Assembly (NCBI GenBank): GCA_023429685.1
Contig: JAEZDF010000070.1
Coordinates: 1 to 16,777 of the forward strand
Origin: Bacillota bacterium
GTDB taxonomy: Bacteria; Bacillota; Clostridia; Oscillospirales; Ruminococcaceae
Length of the DNA: 16,777 nucleotides
Direction of reading: 5' to 3'
Part shown: positions 6,231 through 13,980 of the stretch, piece by piece
How the letters are laid out: every line of letters begins with the position of its first letter
How positions within the stretch are numbered: position 1 is the stretch's first letter
Notes under the pieces: model-generated
Database searches by the model: none
What the model was told of the DNA's origin: nothing
Seen by the model: only the letters and a program-made list of their open reading frames with translations
Position numbers and translations under genes: made by a program

Positions 6231-7712
6231 ATGGCTTATATCAGGGTGAAAACAGAATATTTCAATAAAAAGCCGGTATCCGACCTTCACTTTGACCGCC
6301 CGCGTCCGATTAGCCTTGCTGGCAGCGCGGGAATCGCCGTTGTGTCGGTGCTGATTGGTATTGTGGGTCTGCTTGCCCTTGTGCTTCCAAAGCCCGAATC
6401 GTCGGAGTTTGAAGGGCGCGAGCTTGCCGATATGCCCACCATGACGGTTCAAACGCTGCTGAGCGGCGAGTACACCGAGCAGGTGGACGCGTTTTACTCC
6501 GACACCTTTCCGTTTCGCGACCTGCTTGTAGAGCTTGCCGCGCAGTACAACGCGCTAAAGGGCTTTAACGAGGACGACGTAACGCTGCATGGCACAGTGC
6601 CTGTCGTGCCCGACGAGCCGCCGTCCGCCGCCCCGCCTGTCGCTTCCTCCGAAAAACCGCCGAGCGAGACTGCGAGCTCCGACGCGTCATCCTCCTCCCA
6701 GCAGCCCTCATCGAGCCAGCCCGCGTCCTCCGAACAAGCGGAAGGCACCCTTGAATCGGGCGGTGAGATGAAGGAGGGCGTGTTCATCATCGGTGACCGC
6801 GCCATGTCTTTGTTTGGAACGGACGGAAAAGAGGGCAAGCGGTATGCGGGTGTGATCACCGGCTATCAAGAACAGTTTGGTAGCGATGTGAAGATCTACA
6901 ACCTTGTGGTGCCCACCCAGTCGGAATTTTATCTGCCGAAGAAGTACGCAAACTTTTCGCGTTCGCAAAAGGCGAACATCGATTTGATATACGACAGTCT
7001 CGGTCCCACCATTGTGCCCATCCGCAGCGCATATGATGAGCTTAAGGCACATACCAGCGAGTACCTATACTTCCGCACCGACCACCACTGGACGCCCCTT
7101 GCCGCCTATTATGCGTATGTAGGCTTTTGCAGGGACGCAGGGCTTACCGCCGTTCCGCTGGAGAACATGACCACCGCGCGCAAGGAGAACTTCTGGGGCA
7201 GCCTTTACCGCCTGACACAGGATCCCAAGCTAAAGGCAAGCCCCGATTATATGGACTATTATATGGTACCCACCACCGTTTCGGGTGAGTTGTACAAGAA
7301 GGGGGCGCGCAACACGCCCTATAAAGCACCCGTATATGCGGATAGTGCCAAAGGCTCAAACACCTATTCGCTGTTTTTGGGCGGCGACTGGCCGTTGTTT
7401 GTGATAAAGAGCGGCGCGAGTACGGGGCGTTCCATCGCCGTTGTGAAGGAATCGTTCGGCAACGCGTTTGCACCTTACCTTGCCAGCCACTACGATACGG
7501 TGTATGTGGTGGATCAGCGGTACTTTGAAAAGGATTTTGACCAGTTCATTAAAGACAACGGCATCAAAGAGGTGTTGTTTATCAACAATATCTTCGCCGC
7601 AAACACCACCGTACAGATTAACTGGATTAAGAACCTAAACTACGAAAAGGCGTGGCCCGCGCCCTCCTCGTCGGTAGCGTCTTCGTCCGAGGCACCGCCC
7701 GAAGAGGAGTAA
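6231..7712 (+). CDS. DHHW family protein, AlgJ/AlgX-like partner of MBOAT
   Basis: The 493-residue protein has a short cytosolic N-terminus and one membrane anchor (about residues 28-52), followed by an extracellular part. The DHHW motif is at D284-H285-H286-W287 in YFRTDHHWTPLAAYYAY. A candidate nucleophile, S408, lies in VVKESFGNAFAPYL, matching the SGNH-like fold of AlgJ and DltD-like proteins. Such proteins receive the acyl group delivered by the MBOAT and transfer it to the glycan. Residues of roughly 125-170 form a Ser/Pro/Glu-rich linker (for example SSDASSSSQQPSSSQPASS), and the C-terminus SSSVASSSEAPPEEE is similar. Such linkers are unusual inside an AlgJ-type domain and recall the neighbouring lipoprotein. 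The gene begins 25 nt after the MBOAT stop with only a weak GGAAGG site, so coupling is likely. Confidence 0.88.
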   Translation: MAYIRVKTEYFNKKPVSDLHFDRPRPISLAGSAGIAVVSVLIGIVGLLALVLPKPESSEFEGRELADMPTMTVQTLLSGEYTEQVDAFYSDTFPFRDLLVELAAQYNALKGFNEDDVTLHGTVPVVPDEPPSAAPPVASSEKPPSETASSDASSSSQQPSSSQPASSEQAEGTLESGGEMKEGVFIIGDRAMSLFGTDGKEGKRYAGVITGYQEQFGSDVKIYNLVVPTQSEFYLPKKYANFSRSQKANIDLIYDSLGPTIVPIRSAYDELKAHTSEYLYFRTDHHWTPLAAYYAYVGFCRDAGLTAVPLENMTTARKENFWGSLYRLTQDPKLKASPDYMDYYMVPTTVSGELYKKGARNTPYKAPVYADSAKGSNTYSLFLGGDWPLFVIKSGASTGRSIAVVKESFGNAFAPYLASHYDTVYVVDQRYFEKDFDQFIKDNGIKEVLFINNIFAANTTVQINWIKNLNYEKAWPAPSSSVASSSEAPPEEE

Positions 7713-7713
7713 C

Positions 7714-8586
7714 ATGGCGACAAGGGCGCATAATGGATTCGAAAGAGGTTGCAACATGGCTGTAGCTGCGCAGTACACGGCGGACATAGAAGCGATATTG
7801 TCACACCGGCACGACAACGGCGCAGACCTTTTTACTACCCCCGACAATCGCCTGATTAAGGGCGCGCCGTTCTCGACCCTCGAAAGCGTCTCGATGCTTT
7901 TGGAGCTGGGGATAGAGCCAGACGACCCGCTACTGCGGGAGTGCGCCGACCTGATTTTGAGCACCTGGCGGGAGGACGGACGGTTTCGGTTGTCGCCGCA
8001 GGGGGGTGTTTACCCCTGCCATACCGTACATGCCGCCGAGGTGCTATGCCGCTTGGGGTATGCCCGAGATGAGCGGCTGCAAAAGACCTTTTCTCATCTT
8101 CGGGATATCCAGCAGCCCGACGGCGGCTGGCGCTGCAACAAGTTCTTCTTTGGCAGAGGTCCCGAGACCGAGTACTCGAACCCCCTCCCGACGCTCACCG
8201 CCCTTAGCGCATTTCGCTTGGCGGGTTACCACAACACCGAGCCCGCGCTTGACCGGGCGGTGGAGTTTTTGCTCGCCCACTGGACGATAAAAAAGCCCAT
8301 CGGTCCCTGCCACTATGGAATCGGCACCCTGTTTATGCAGGTGGAATACCCGTTTCGGGGCTACAACCTGTTTTCTTATGTGTATGTTTTATCCTTTTAC
8401 AACCGTGCAAGGCAGGATGATCGGTTTTTAGAGGCAGTTGCTGTGCTCAAATCCAAAACGGTAGACGGACAGATTATAGTGGAGCGTGCCGTGCCAAAGC
8501 TTGCGTCGCTGTCGTTCTGCAAGAAGGGCAAAGCAAGCGCACTTGCCACGCGGCATTATGAAGAAATAATGCGAAACCTTACCTAA
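7714..8586 (+). CDS. Prenyltransferase/squalene-cyclase-like alpha-toroid protein
   Basis: The protein is 290 residues from the first ATG. The sequence carries terpenoid-cyclase/prenyltransferase-type repeats: DIQQPDGGWRCNK is a QxxDGGW (QW-like) motif, with similar helical hairpins at SMLLELGIEPDDPLLRECADLILSTW and TALSAFRLAGYHNTEPALDRAVEFLL. There is no signal peptide or membrane segment, and I see no DxDD or other cyclase catalytic acid, so it is more likely a substrate-binding or sensor toroid than a cyclase. Two starts are possible. ATG 7714 follows the DHHW stop by 1 nt with GAGGAG 4 nt upstream. ATG 7756 has AAAGAGG at an ideal 7-nt spacing and gives 276 residues. The gene closes the O-acylation unit and is followed by a strong terminator. 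The functional link to the MBOAT is inferred from position only. Confidence 0.75.
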   Translation: MATRAHNGFERGCNMAVAAQYTADIEAILSHRHDNGADLFTTPDNRLIKGAPFSTLESVSMLLELGIEPDDPLLRECADLILSTWREDGRFRLSPQGGVYPCHTVHAAEVLCRLGYARDERLQKTFSHLRDIQQPDGGWRCNKFFFGRGPETEYSNPLPTLTALSAFRLAGYHNTEPALDRAVEFLLAHWTIKKPIGPCHYGIGTLFMQVEYPFRGYNLFSYVYVLSFYNRARQDDRFLEAVAVLKSKTVDGQIIVERAVPKLASLSFCKKGKASALATRHYEEIMRNLT

Positions 8587-8603
8587 CACGGCTGATACGT
8601 ACA

Positions 8604-8645
8604 GCAAGCCCCCGCAGGAAAAACTCCGGCGGGGGCTTGCATTTT
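8604..8645 (+). terminator. Terminator of the MBOAT/DHHW/toroid unit
   Basis: A perfect 12-bp GC-rich stem (GCAAGCCCCCGC, 8604-8615, with GCGGGGGCTTGC, 8629-8640) has a 13-nt loop and is followed by ATTTT. It lies between two convergent units. In the minus direction there is no T-run after the stem, so it may stop the rnf transcript less efficiently. Confidence 0.85.
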
Positions 8646-8660
8646 ATGTGTTATCTGCTT

Positions 8661-9521
8661 TTAATCGTCGTCATTGTCGGGCAGTAGATCCCCCGTATTG
8701 ATGATTTTTCCGCTCTGGCGGGAGATATACGAAATGGTCTTGCGCGGGCATACCACGACACATGCGCCGCAGTTGGTGCACTTTTCGGTGTCGATAAACG
8801 CGAGGTTGTCGTTTACGGTAATCGCGTCCGAATCACATGCCTTAACGCAACGCAGGCAGGCGATGCAACTTTCTTCGCACTGCTTCATGGCTATGGCACC
8901 CTTGCTCTTATTTTGGCAGGTAACAAAGGCGGAGTCGTCGTCGGGTATCAGCGAGATCAGCGCCTTGGGGCAGGTGACAACGCACACGCCGCAGCCGGTG
9001 CACACCGAGCGGTCTACCACGGCAACACCCTCCTCCAGACGGATGGCATCAAACGGGCAGCCCTTTACGCAGTCGCCATAGCCAATACAGCCGTACTGGC
9101 ATTTGCCGCCGCCCGCGTGCAGCAGGTTTGCCGCCGCGCAGGTGGTAAGCCCTTTGTAGTCATAACGCTTGCCGGTAATCGAGGTACGCCCCGTACACGC
9201 CACAATCGCAAGCTTGCTTGGCGCAGCCTCCGCGTCGGTTCCAAGAATTCTGTTAATCCCCTCGAGCGTCGCCTTGCCGCCGGGGATGCATTTATTGGGG
9301 GCGGAACTGCCTTCGCACACTGCCTTCGCATAATCGTCACAGCCCGCGCAGCCGCACGCGCCGCAGTTGGCACCGGGCAATACCTCCCTGATAAGTTCAA
9401 TGCGCTCGTCCTCCTTTACGGCGAACAGCTTGGAGGCGACCGCAAGACCTAGTCCACATACCAGCCCAATGGCGGACACAATCCCCGTGGGTAGCATGAT
9501 GGACGCAATACTGATATCCAT
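8661..9521 (-). CDS. rnfB: Rnf complex subunit B, ferredoxin-type Fe-S protein
   Basis: RnfB accepts electrons from reduced ferredoxin and feeds them into the Rnf membrane complex. The 286-residue protein starts with one membrane anchor (about residues 8-30). The Fe4S4 domain follows, with C53, C56, C61 and C78 in LPGANCGACGCAGCDDYA. Further Cys-rich [4Fe-4S] ferredoxin motifs come next: CQYGCIGYGDCVKGCP, CTGCGVCVVTCP, CEESCIACLRCVKAC and CTNCGACVVVCP. This matches the multi-cluster clostridial form. The tail LLPDNDDD is acidic. The start is ATG at 9519-9521; the only Shine-Dalgarno-like AAAGG is 14 nt away and lies inside a small upstream ORF, so coupling to that ORF is possible. It is the last gene of the rnfCDGEAB cluster. 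Confidence 0.95.
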   Translation of the reverse strand: MDISIASIMLPTGIVSAIGLVCGLGLAVASKLFAVKEDERIELIREVLPGANCGACGCAGCDDYAKAVCEGSSAPNKCIPGGKATLEGINRILGTDAEAAPSKLAIVACTGRTSITGKRYDYKGLTTCAAANLLHAGGGKCQYGCIGYGDCVKGCPFDAIRLEEGVAVVDRSVCTGCGVCVVTCPKALISLIPDDDSAFVTCQNKSKGAIAMKQCEESCIACLRCVKACDSDAITVNDNLAFIDTEKCTNCGACVVVCPRKTISYISRQSGKIINTGDLLPDNDDD

Positions 9522-9522
9522 C

Positions 9523-9660
9523 TTAATAAACCATGCCTTTCTGTTTTACGCCCAAAGTGGTGTAAAGCGATTGTATGTGAGTGTGGGGGTCTACCGCCTT
9601 GCGGCGGATATCCCCGTAGTCGGTCGTCGCGTCGGACAGAGAAGGCATGAACCTTTTCAT
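9523..9660 (-). CDS. Candidate 45-residue small protein between rnfA and rnfB
   Basis: This ORF fills most of the 191-nt gap between rnfA and rnfB, in an operon whose other genes overlap. Its TAA ends one base before the rnfB ATG. The predicted peptide begins MKRFMPSLSD and ends GVKQKGMVY; it is basic and soluble, with no Cys. Codon use resembles the neighbours, with G or C at most third positions and runs such as GAC-GCG-ACG-ACC-GAC-TAC. Against it, no good ribosome binding site precedes the first ATG, and I do not recognise a family. The same frame stays open upstream, so an alternative start is possible. It could be a real accessory peptide, or a leader that couples rnfB translation. Confidence 0.4.
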   Translation of the reverse strand: MKRFMPSLSDATTDYGDIRRKAVDPHTHIQSLYTTLGVKQKGMVY

Positions 9661-9712
9661 TATCGATACGGCAGCTGACTTTACTTTTTTAACAAAACCC
9701 GTGTTGCCTGTT

Positions 9713-10303
9713 TTACTTGAATATTCCCTCAACCACACCCGAGAACCCGACAAACGCGACCGAGACAATAGCCGCCGCCACCAGTGTGATGGGCAGTCCC
9801 TTAAACGCCTCAGGCACATCCGCAACCTCTAGCCGCGAGCGCACGCCCGAGAACAACACCATGGCAAGCATAAAGCCTAAACCGGCGCCGAGGGAGTTGA
9901 CAATCGACTGGGCAAAGGTGTAGCCGTTTTCAAAGTTAAGCAGGGTAACGCCCAGCACCGCGCAGTTTGTTGTAATAAGCGGCAGGTAGATGCCAAGCGA
10001 CTTGTAAAGCGCCGGAATGTGCCGTTTCAGCACAATCTCAACAAGCTGTACCAGCGCGGCGATTACAAGGATAAATACGATAGTCTGCAGGTATCCGTAG
10101 CCACTCGGCTCCAAAATACCCGCGTAGATTGGGTAGGTTACGGCGGTGGAAAGCACCATAACAAAGGTAACCGCCACGCTCATGCCAAACGCGCTATCCA
10201 GCTTTTTGGACACGCCGAGGAACGGGCAGATGCCTAGAAAACGCTTAAGCACGAAGTTTTCAACCAAGATTGCGCTTAGCAGGATAATTGCCATCTCTTT
10301 CAT
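9713..10303 (-). CDS. rnfA: Rnf complex membrane subunit A
   Basis: RnfA (196 residues) is one of the two homologous six-helix membrane subunits that, with RnfE, are thought to hold a shared Fe-S centre and the ion path. The expected conserved segments are present: LVENFVLKRFLGICPFLGVS with its conserved Cys near the N-terminus, and LPLITTNCAVLGVTLLN with the matching Cys in the inverted repeat. The length is typical. The ATG overlaps the rnfE TGA by 4 nt (ATGA), and AAGGAGG lies 10 nt upstream inside rnfE, so the two are translated together. Confidence 0.95.
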   Translation of the reverse strand: MKEMAIILLSAILVENFVLKRFLGICPFLGVSKKLDSAFGMSVAVTFVMVLSTAVTYPIYAGILEPSGYGYLQTIVFILVIAALVQLVEIVLKRHIPALYKSLGIYLPLITTNCAVLGVTLLNFENGYTFAQSIVNSLGAGLGFMLAMVLFSGVRSRLEVADVPEAFKGLPITLVAAAIVSVAFVGFSGVVEGIFK

Positions 10304-11001
10304 TGTGCATTATCCTCCTTTTTGGTTTCGTCCATGGCGTCCGCGCCTTGGCACAGTCCCTTAGAGGGACAGGAGCCACAGCCTGTTACGGCGGGCTTAC
10401 GGCCTAACCGTTTTAAGATAACACCGGTGAGCGCCATCAGTACACCGAATACAAAGAAACCACCCGGTGCCTGTGATAGAATTCCCATCGACGGAACCGA
10501 TTCGGGCACGATGCGAATACCAAACCAGCTACCGGCACCTAAAATCTCACGGATTGAACCCATGCAGAACAATGCGAGCGTAAAGCCAATGCCCATTCCA
10601 AAGCCGTCAAGGATGGAATTCCATGCGTTGTTTTTGCTGGCAAACGCCTCCGCACGCGCAAGGATGATGCAGTTTACAACAATTAGCGGTAAAAAGATGC
10701 CAAGCGCCGCGTCAAGTTCGGGCGCAAACGCCTTTAGCAGCATGCTGACAATGGTTACAAACGTCGCAATAACGATAACAAACGCAGGGATACGCACCTT
10801 GGACGGTACAATCTTACGAATAAGAGAGATAGCAAGGTTCGAGCAAACCAGCACCGCCATTGCCGCAATACCCATGCCCACGCCCGTCTTGGCGGAGGTG
10901 GTCGTCGCAAGGGTTGGGCAGGTGCCAAGCACCAGTACAAAGGTGGGGTTTTCTTTTAAGATACCGTTTAAGAAAACGGAAAGGCTTTTTGTGTTACTCA
11001 T
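10300..11001 (-). CDS. rnfE: Rnf complex membrane subunit E
   Basis: RnfE (233 residues) is the RnfA paralogue, inserted with opposite topology in the membrane. Conserved pieces are NPTFVLVLGTCPTLATTTS and LPLIVVNCIILARAEAFAS, each with the Cys thought to ligate the Fe-S centre shared with RnfA. The C-terminus extends past the last helix as a hydrophilic tail with three more cysteines, C208, C211 and C217 (CGSCPSKGLC), followed by an acidic end. The ATG overlaps the rnfG TGA by 4 nt, and AGGGAGGTGG provides a very strong ribosome binding site. Confidence 0.95.
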   Translation of the reverse strand: MSNTKSLSVFLNGILKENPTFVLVLGTCPTLATTTSAKTGVGMGIAAMAVLVCSNLAISLIRKIVPSKVRIPAFVIVIATFVTIVSMLLKAFAPELDAALGIFLPLIVVNCIILARAEAFASKNNAWNSILDGFGMGIGFTLALFCMGSIREILGAGSWFGIRIVPESVPSMGILSQAPGGFFVFGVLMALTGVILKRLGRKPAVTGCGSCPSKGLCQGADAMDETKKEDNAQ

Positions 11002-11582
11002 AATAAGCCACCTCCCTGTAGGATACCAAACGCGTCGCCCGCATGGTTGATGGCAAGGGTAACGGCATCGGAGCTTATGGTTGCGCCCGTTACGGCGGCA
11101 ATCTCGTTATCAGCACCCGCGGCGCCCTTTACCACGGTAAACGCTCCAGGCACCTTGCCGACATACTGGTCGGCAAATGGGGTTTCAAACGCCTTAGAGC
11201 CAAGACCTGCCGTCTCTTCATGAGTTAACGCCTTATATGCAACAACAGCACCATCCGGATTAAGTCCTACCATCACGGTAAACGAGCCGCCATAGCCCTT
11301 TTCGGTTACCGAAATAACAGTACCCGCACCGTTCTCGGCGGTATATACATCCACAACACCAAGTGCGGCGAGTTCATCCGTCAGGTCAATGGGCACAAAC
11401 TTGTCCGCGTCGGGAATCAGCTCAAGTCGGGCAAGCCCTGCCCCGTCAAGCTGATTTGCATCTATAATTGGCTTTGTCAGCACATTGGTAAGCGCGAGTG
11501 CCGCGGTTGCCACCAGAGCAATGGCAGTAAGAATGGCTGCGGGGATTAGAATATCTTTTACAAGCTCTTTTCCCTTCATCAT
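10998..11582 (-). CDS. rnfG: Rnf complex FMN-binding subunit G
   Basis: RnfG (194 residues) has one N-terminal membrane anchor (about residues 10-34) and an extracytoplasmic FMN-binding domain. T168 in AVTGATISSDAV matches the S/T-GAT-x-S/T motif where FMN is attached covalently through a phosphoester bond. HEETAGLGSK is the other conserved stretch of the family. The start is the first of two adjacent ATGs; it forms an ATGA overlap with the rnfD stop and has GGAGGTG about 10 nt upstream. It sits in the invariant D-G-E order. Confidence 0.95.
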   Translation of the reverse strand: MMKGKELVKDILIPAAILTAIALVATAALALTNVLTKPIIDANQLDGAGLARLELIPDADKFVPIDLTDELAALGVVDVYTAENGAGTVISVTEKGYGGSFTVMVGLNPDGAVVAYKALTHEETAGLGSKAFETPFADQYVGKVPGAFTVVKGAAGADNEIAAVTGATISSDAVTLAINHAGDAFGILQGGGLL

Positions 11583-12499
11583 GTTCGTTTCACACCTCCA
11601 AACGGCTTGGTGCGGGTCAGCTTATCGATATACGGCACCACGATGTTCATCAGCAATATGGCAAACGATACGCCCTCTGGATAGCTGCCGTAGATGCGGA
11701 TGACCGAGGTAATCAGCCCAAGTCCCACCGCATAGATGATCTTGCCCTTTTCGGTGGAGGGGGATGAGGCATAGTCTGTCGCCATAAAGAACGCGCCGAG
11801 GAACAGCCCGCCCGAAAGGATGTGGGCCAGCGGGTCGCCGCCAAACAGCCACACGAACACAAAGGTAGAGCCGATATAAAAAAACGGGATAGTCGGGGTG
11901 ATAATGCCGCGTATCATCAGCAGCAAACCGCCAAGGAGGATGGCGAGCACGCTCACCTCTCCAAGACAACCGCCCCTTATGCCCAAAAACAGCTCAAGGT
12001 AGCTTGCTGAGCCGCCCGCAAGCGGGGTGGCGCCGGTATTTGCCTCGCCGTACATCCACTGCAACGGACGCACCCATGTGGTCATGGCGGTGGTAAACGA
12101 CACCATAAGCACGATTCTGCCTACGATGGCGGGGTTTGCAAAGTTTTGCCCCAACCCGCCAAACAGCATCTTGGTGATGACAATCGACACAAACGCGCCG
12201 ATGATTGCCATCCACAACGGTAGGGTAACGGGCAGGTTCATGGCAAGCAGCACGCCGGTGACAACGGCGCTTAGGTCAAACACCGTATTCGCGCGCTTAG
12301 TTACCATGTTGTAAAGCGTCTCAAACAGCACTGCGGAAAGGGCAGTTACCCCAATCAGCAGCAGCGAGCGCCCCCCGAACAGGATAACCGATGCCACGGC
12401 AGGGAATAACAGCGCGATGAGCACGGTGCCCATAATCTTCTGGGTCGTGGCGGCAGCGCGGATATGTGGGGTCGCGCTGACGGAAAGGGTATTAGGCAT
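11579..12499 (-). CDS. rnfD: Rnf complex membrane subunit D (FMN-binding)
   Basis: RnfD (306 residues) is a multi-span membrane subunit that carries a covalently bound FMN and contributes to ion translocation. The N-terminal SATPHIRA is the usual SPHI-type family start. T158 in EANTGATPLAGG matches the flavinylation site (S/T-GAT). GGLGQNFANPAIVGR and GGDPLAHILSGGLFLGAFFMATDYASSP are conserved NqrB/RnfD segments. I begin it at the ATG at 12497-12499, which overlaps rnfC by 8 nt and gives the family N-terminus. A longer frame from 12541 would add an unusual Arg-rich stretch from within rnfC. Confidence 0.93.
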   Translation of the reverse strand: MPNTLSVSATPHIRAAATTQKIMGTVLIALLFPAVASVILFGGRSLLLIGVTALSAVLFETLYNMVTKRANTVFDLSAVVTGVLLAMNLPVTLPLWMAIIGAFVSIVITKMLFGGLGQNFANPAIVGRIVLMVSFTTAMTTWVRPLQWMYGEANTGATPLAGGSASYLELFLGIRGGCLGEVSVLAILLGGLLLMIRGIITPTIPFFYIGSTFVFVWLFGGDPLAHILSGGLFLGAFFMATDYASSPSTEKGKIIYAVGLGLITSVIRIYGSYPEGVSFAILLMNIVVPYIDKLTRTKPFGGVKRT

Positions 12500-13835
12500 T
12501 GTTCCCACCCGCCTTTCTTTTCTTTGACTCCTCAAGCACAAAGCGTTTGCCCAGCTTGATGGAATGCACTAGGTTGCGCTTTGCGGGGCATACAAACGAG
12601 CAGGTGCCGCATTCGATGCACAGGTTTACCTTCAGCGCGCGCAGCTCGTCCTCATTGCGTCCAAAGTACGCCTTTTCAAAGCTTGCGGGCATCAGGCTCA
12701 TCGGGCAGCGGTAGATGCAGCGCGAGCAGCGGATGCAGTTGGTCTGCGGTGCCTGCGCGGTCTCTTTTTCGGTAAACGCCACAATGGCGTTGGTGGTTTT
12801 GCAGATGGGGTAGGCATCGTCCGCAAGGGAGTTGCCCATCATCGGTCCGCCCAAGATTACCTTGCGCGGCTCTTCTTTATACCCGCCGCAGAACGCGACG
12901 ATGTCGGCAACCGAGGTGCCTACGGGGGCTATGACGTTTTGGGGCTCGGCAACCGCGCCGCCGTCCACCGTCACCCGCTTGTGAATCAGCGGTATGCCGG
13001 TGCGCAGGTATTTGCTGATAAACGCCACGGTGGAGACGTTGCAAACCACCGCGCCCACAGCACTTGGCAGCGCGCCCTCGGGCACTACGCGTCCCGTAGT
13101 CTCGTATATCAGCGTCTTTTCCGCACCTTGTGGGTAGCTGGTGCGCAGTACCGCAACCTCTACGCCATCCAACGATGCAAACCGCTCTTTGTACAGCTTA
13201 ATCGCCTCGGGCTTGTTTTCTTCAATACCCAGGTACACGGTCTTTATGTCGAGATGTTTCATTATTTCGGAGATTCCGCCCAGCACGTCGTCGGTTTCCT
13301 CCATCAACGTGCGGTAATCGGCGGTAATAAACGGCTCGCACTCGGCGGCGTTTACAATCAAAAACTCTATGTCCTCCGGCTTTGCGGGTTTGAGCTTGAT
13401 GTGCGTGGGAAAGCCCGCCCCGCCCAGTCCCACAAGACCGGACGCGCGCAGTGCCGCGATAAACTCCTCGTAGCTGTTCGCCGTGGGCGGTGCTATGGTG
13501 TCGGCAAGGGTGTCCTCGCCGTCGGCGGAAATCACCACCGCCTCCACCACCGTGCCGTCGGGGGCAACCACCTCGGTAATCGCCTTGACCTTGCCGGTAA
13601 TGCTGGAATGGATGGGCACACTCATAAACTTGTCGCTGTCGCCGATGAGTTGGCCGGTCTTTACCATATCGCCGACCTTTACGACAGGCTTGCAGGGCAC
13701 GCCGAGATGCTGGCACATTAGAATGGTAACCGTGGCAGGCGTTGGCATTACGACGCTTGGCAGCTCCGCCGTACCCTTATGGTGGGGCAGCCTTGCACCG
13801 CCATGTGAGCGTCTGCCGATACTGGTTGCTCTCAT
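12492..13835 (-). CDS. rnfC: Rnf complex subunit C, NADH/FMN-binding Fe-S protein
   Basis: RnfC (447 residues) is the peripheral subunit where NAD+ is reduced. After a short N-terminal RnfC-type sandwich domain with GGARLPHHKG, the flavin/NADH-binding fold carries GLGGAGFPTHIKL and NAAECEPFITADYR, as in the NuoF/Nqo1-related family. Near the C-terminus are two [4Fe-4S] motifs: C367/C370/C373/C377 (CIRCSRCIYRCP) and C406/C409/C412/C416 (CIECGTCSFVCP). The tail is Lys-rich. The ATG has AGGGG 9 nt upstream. It is the first rnf gene; upstream lie a -10 box and a structured leader, then the NusG-II gene. No frameshift or missing ligand was seen. Confidence 0.95.
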   Translation of the reverse strand: MRATSIGRRSHGGARLPHHKGTAELPSVVMPTPATVTILMCQHLGVPCKPVVKVGDMVKTGQLIGDSDKFMSVPIHSSITGKVKAITEVVAPDGTVVEAVVISADGEDTLADTIAPPTANSYEEFIAALRASGLVGLGGAGFPTHIKLKPAKPEDIEFLIVNAAECEPFITADYRTLMEETDDVLGGISEIMKHLDIKTVYLGIEENKPEAIKLYKERFASLDGVEVAVLRTSYPQGAEKTLIYETTGRVVPEGALPSAVGAVVCNVSTVAFISKYLRTGIPLIHKRVTVDGGAVAEPQNVIAPVGTSVADIVAFCGGYKEEPRKVILGGPMMGNSLADDAYPICKTTNAIVAFTEKETAQAPQTNCIRCSRCIYRCPMSLMPASFEKAYFGRNEDELRALKVNLCIECGTCSFVCPAKRNLVHSIKLGKRFVLEESKKRKAGGNNA

Positions 13836-13976
13836 AACTGTATTCCCCTAACTCCAAAAGTACTCTGTGCGTTTTTGCAAACAAAAAACCGCCCTGACGC
13901 AAGCCCTGTGTTCCGTCGCGCATCGGCGCACGGAGCACGAGACTGCGGCATCCTGCGGTCAGCAGGCAATACACAG
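13836..13976 (-). promoter_or_regulatory. Structured 5' leader of the rnf operon (attenuator-like)
   Basis: On the minus strand CTGTGT (13976-13971) can pair with ACACAG (13911-13906), enclosing two hairpins: CCTGC/GCAGG (13966-13952) and CCGT-GCGC/GCGC-ACGG with one bulge (13933-13913). This is a three-way-junction-like fold. An alternative pairing, CGCC/GGCG (13928-13925 with 13893-13890) plus GACG/CGTC (13917-13914 with 13899-13896), runs straight into GTTTTTTG and would act as a terminator. It destroys the second hairpin, so the two folds exclude each other. A third AT-rich hairpin (13892-13869) follows. No known riboswitch class was recognised. A dispersed palindromic repeat is an alternative explanation. 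Confidence 0.4.
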
Positions 13977-13980
13977 AAAG

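Noticed and set aside
5614..6249. 211-codon plus-strand ORF overlapping the MBOAT gene
   Set aside because: It is an out-of-frame shadow of the MBOAT/DHHW junction; the MBOAT frame carries the full family signature.
10322..11050. 242-codon plus-strand ORF opposite rnfE
   Set aside because: It is antisense to a well-conserved membrane subunit, with a low-complexity composition typical of shadow frames.
12939..13721. 260-codon plus-strand ORF opposite rnfC
   Set aside because: It is a shadow of rnfC, caused by GC-rich codon use. It has no recognisable motif and no ribosome binding site, while rnfC on the minus strand is unmistakable.
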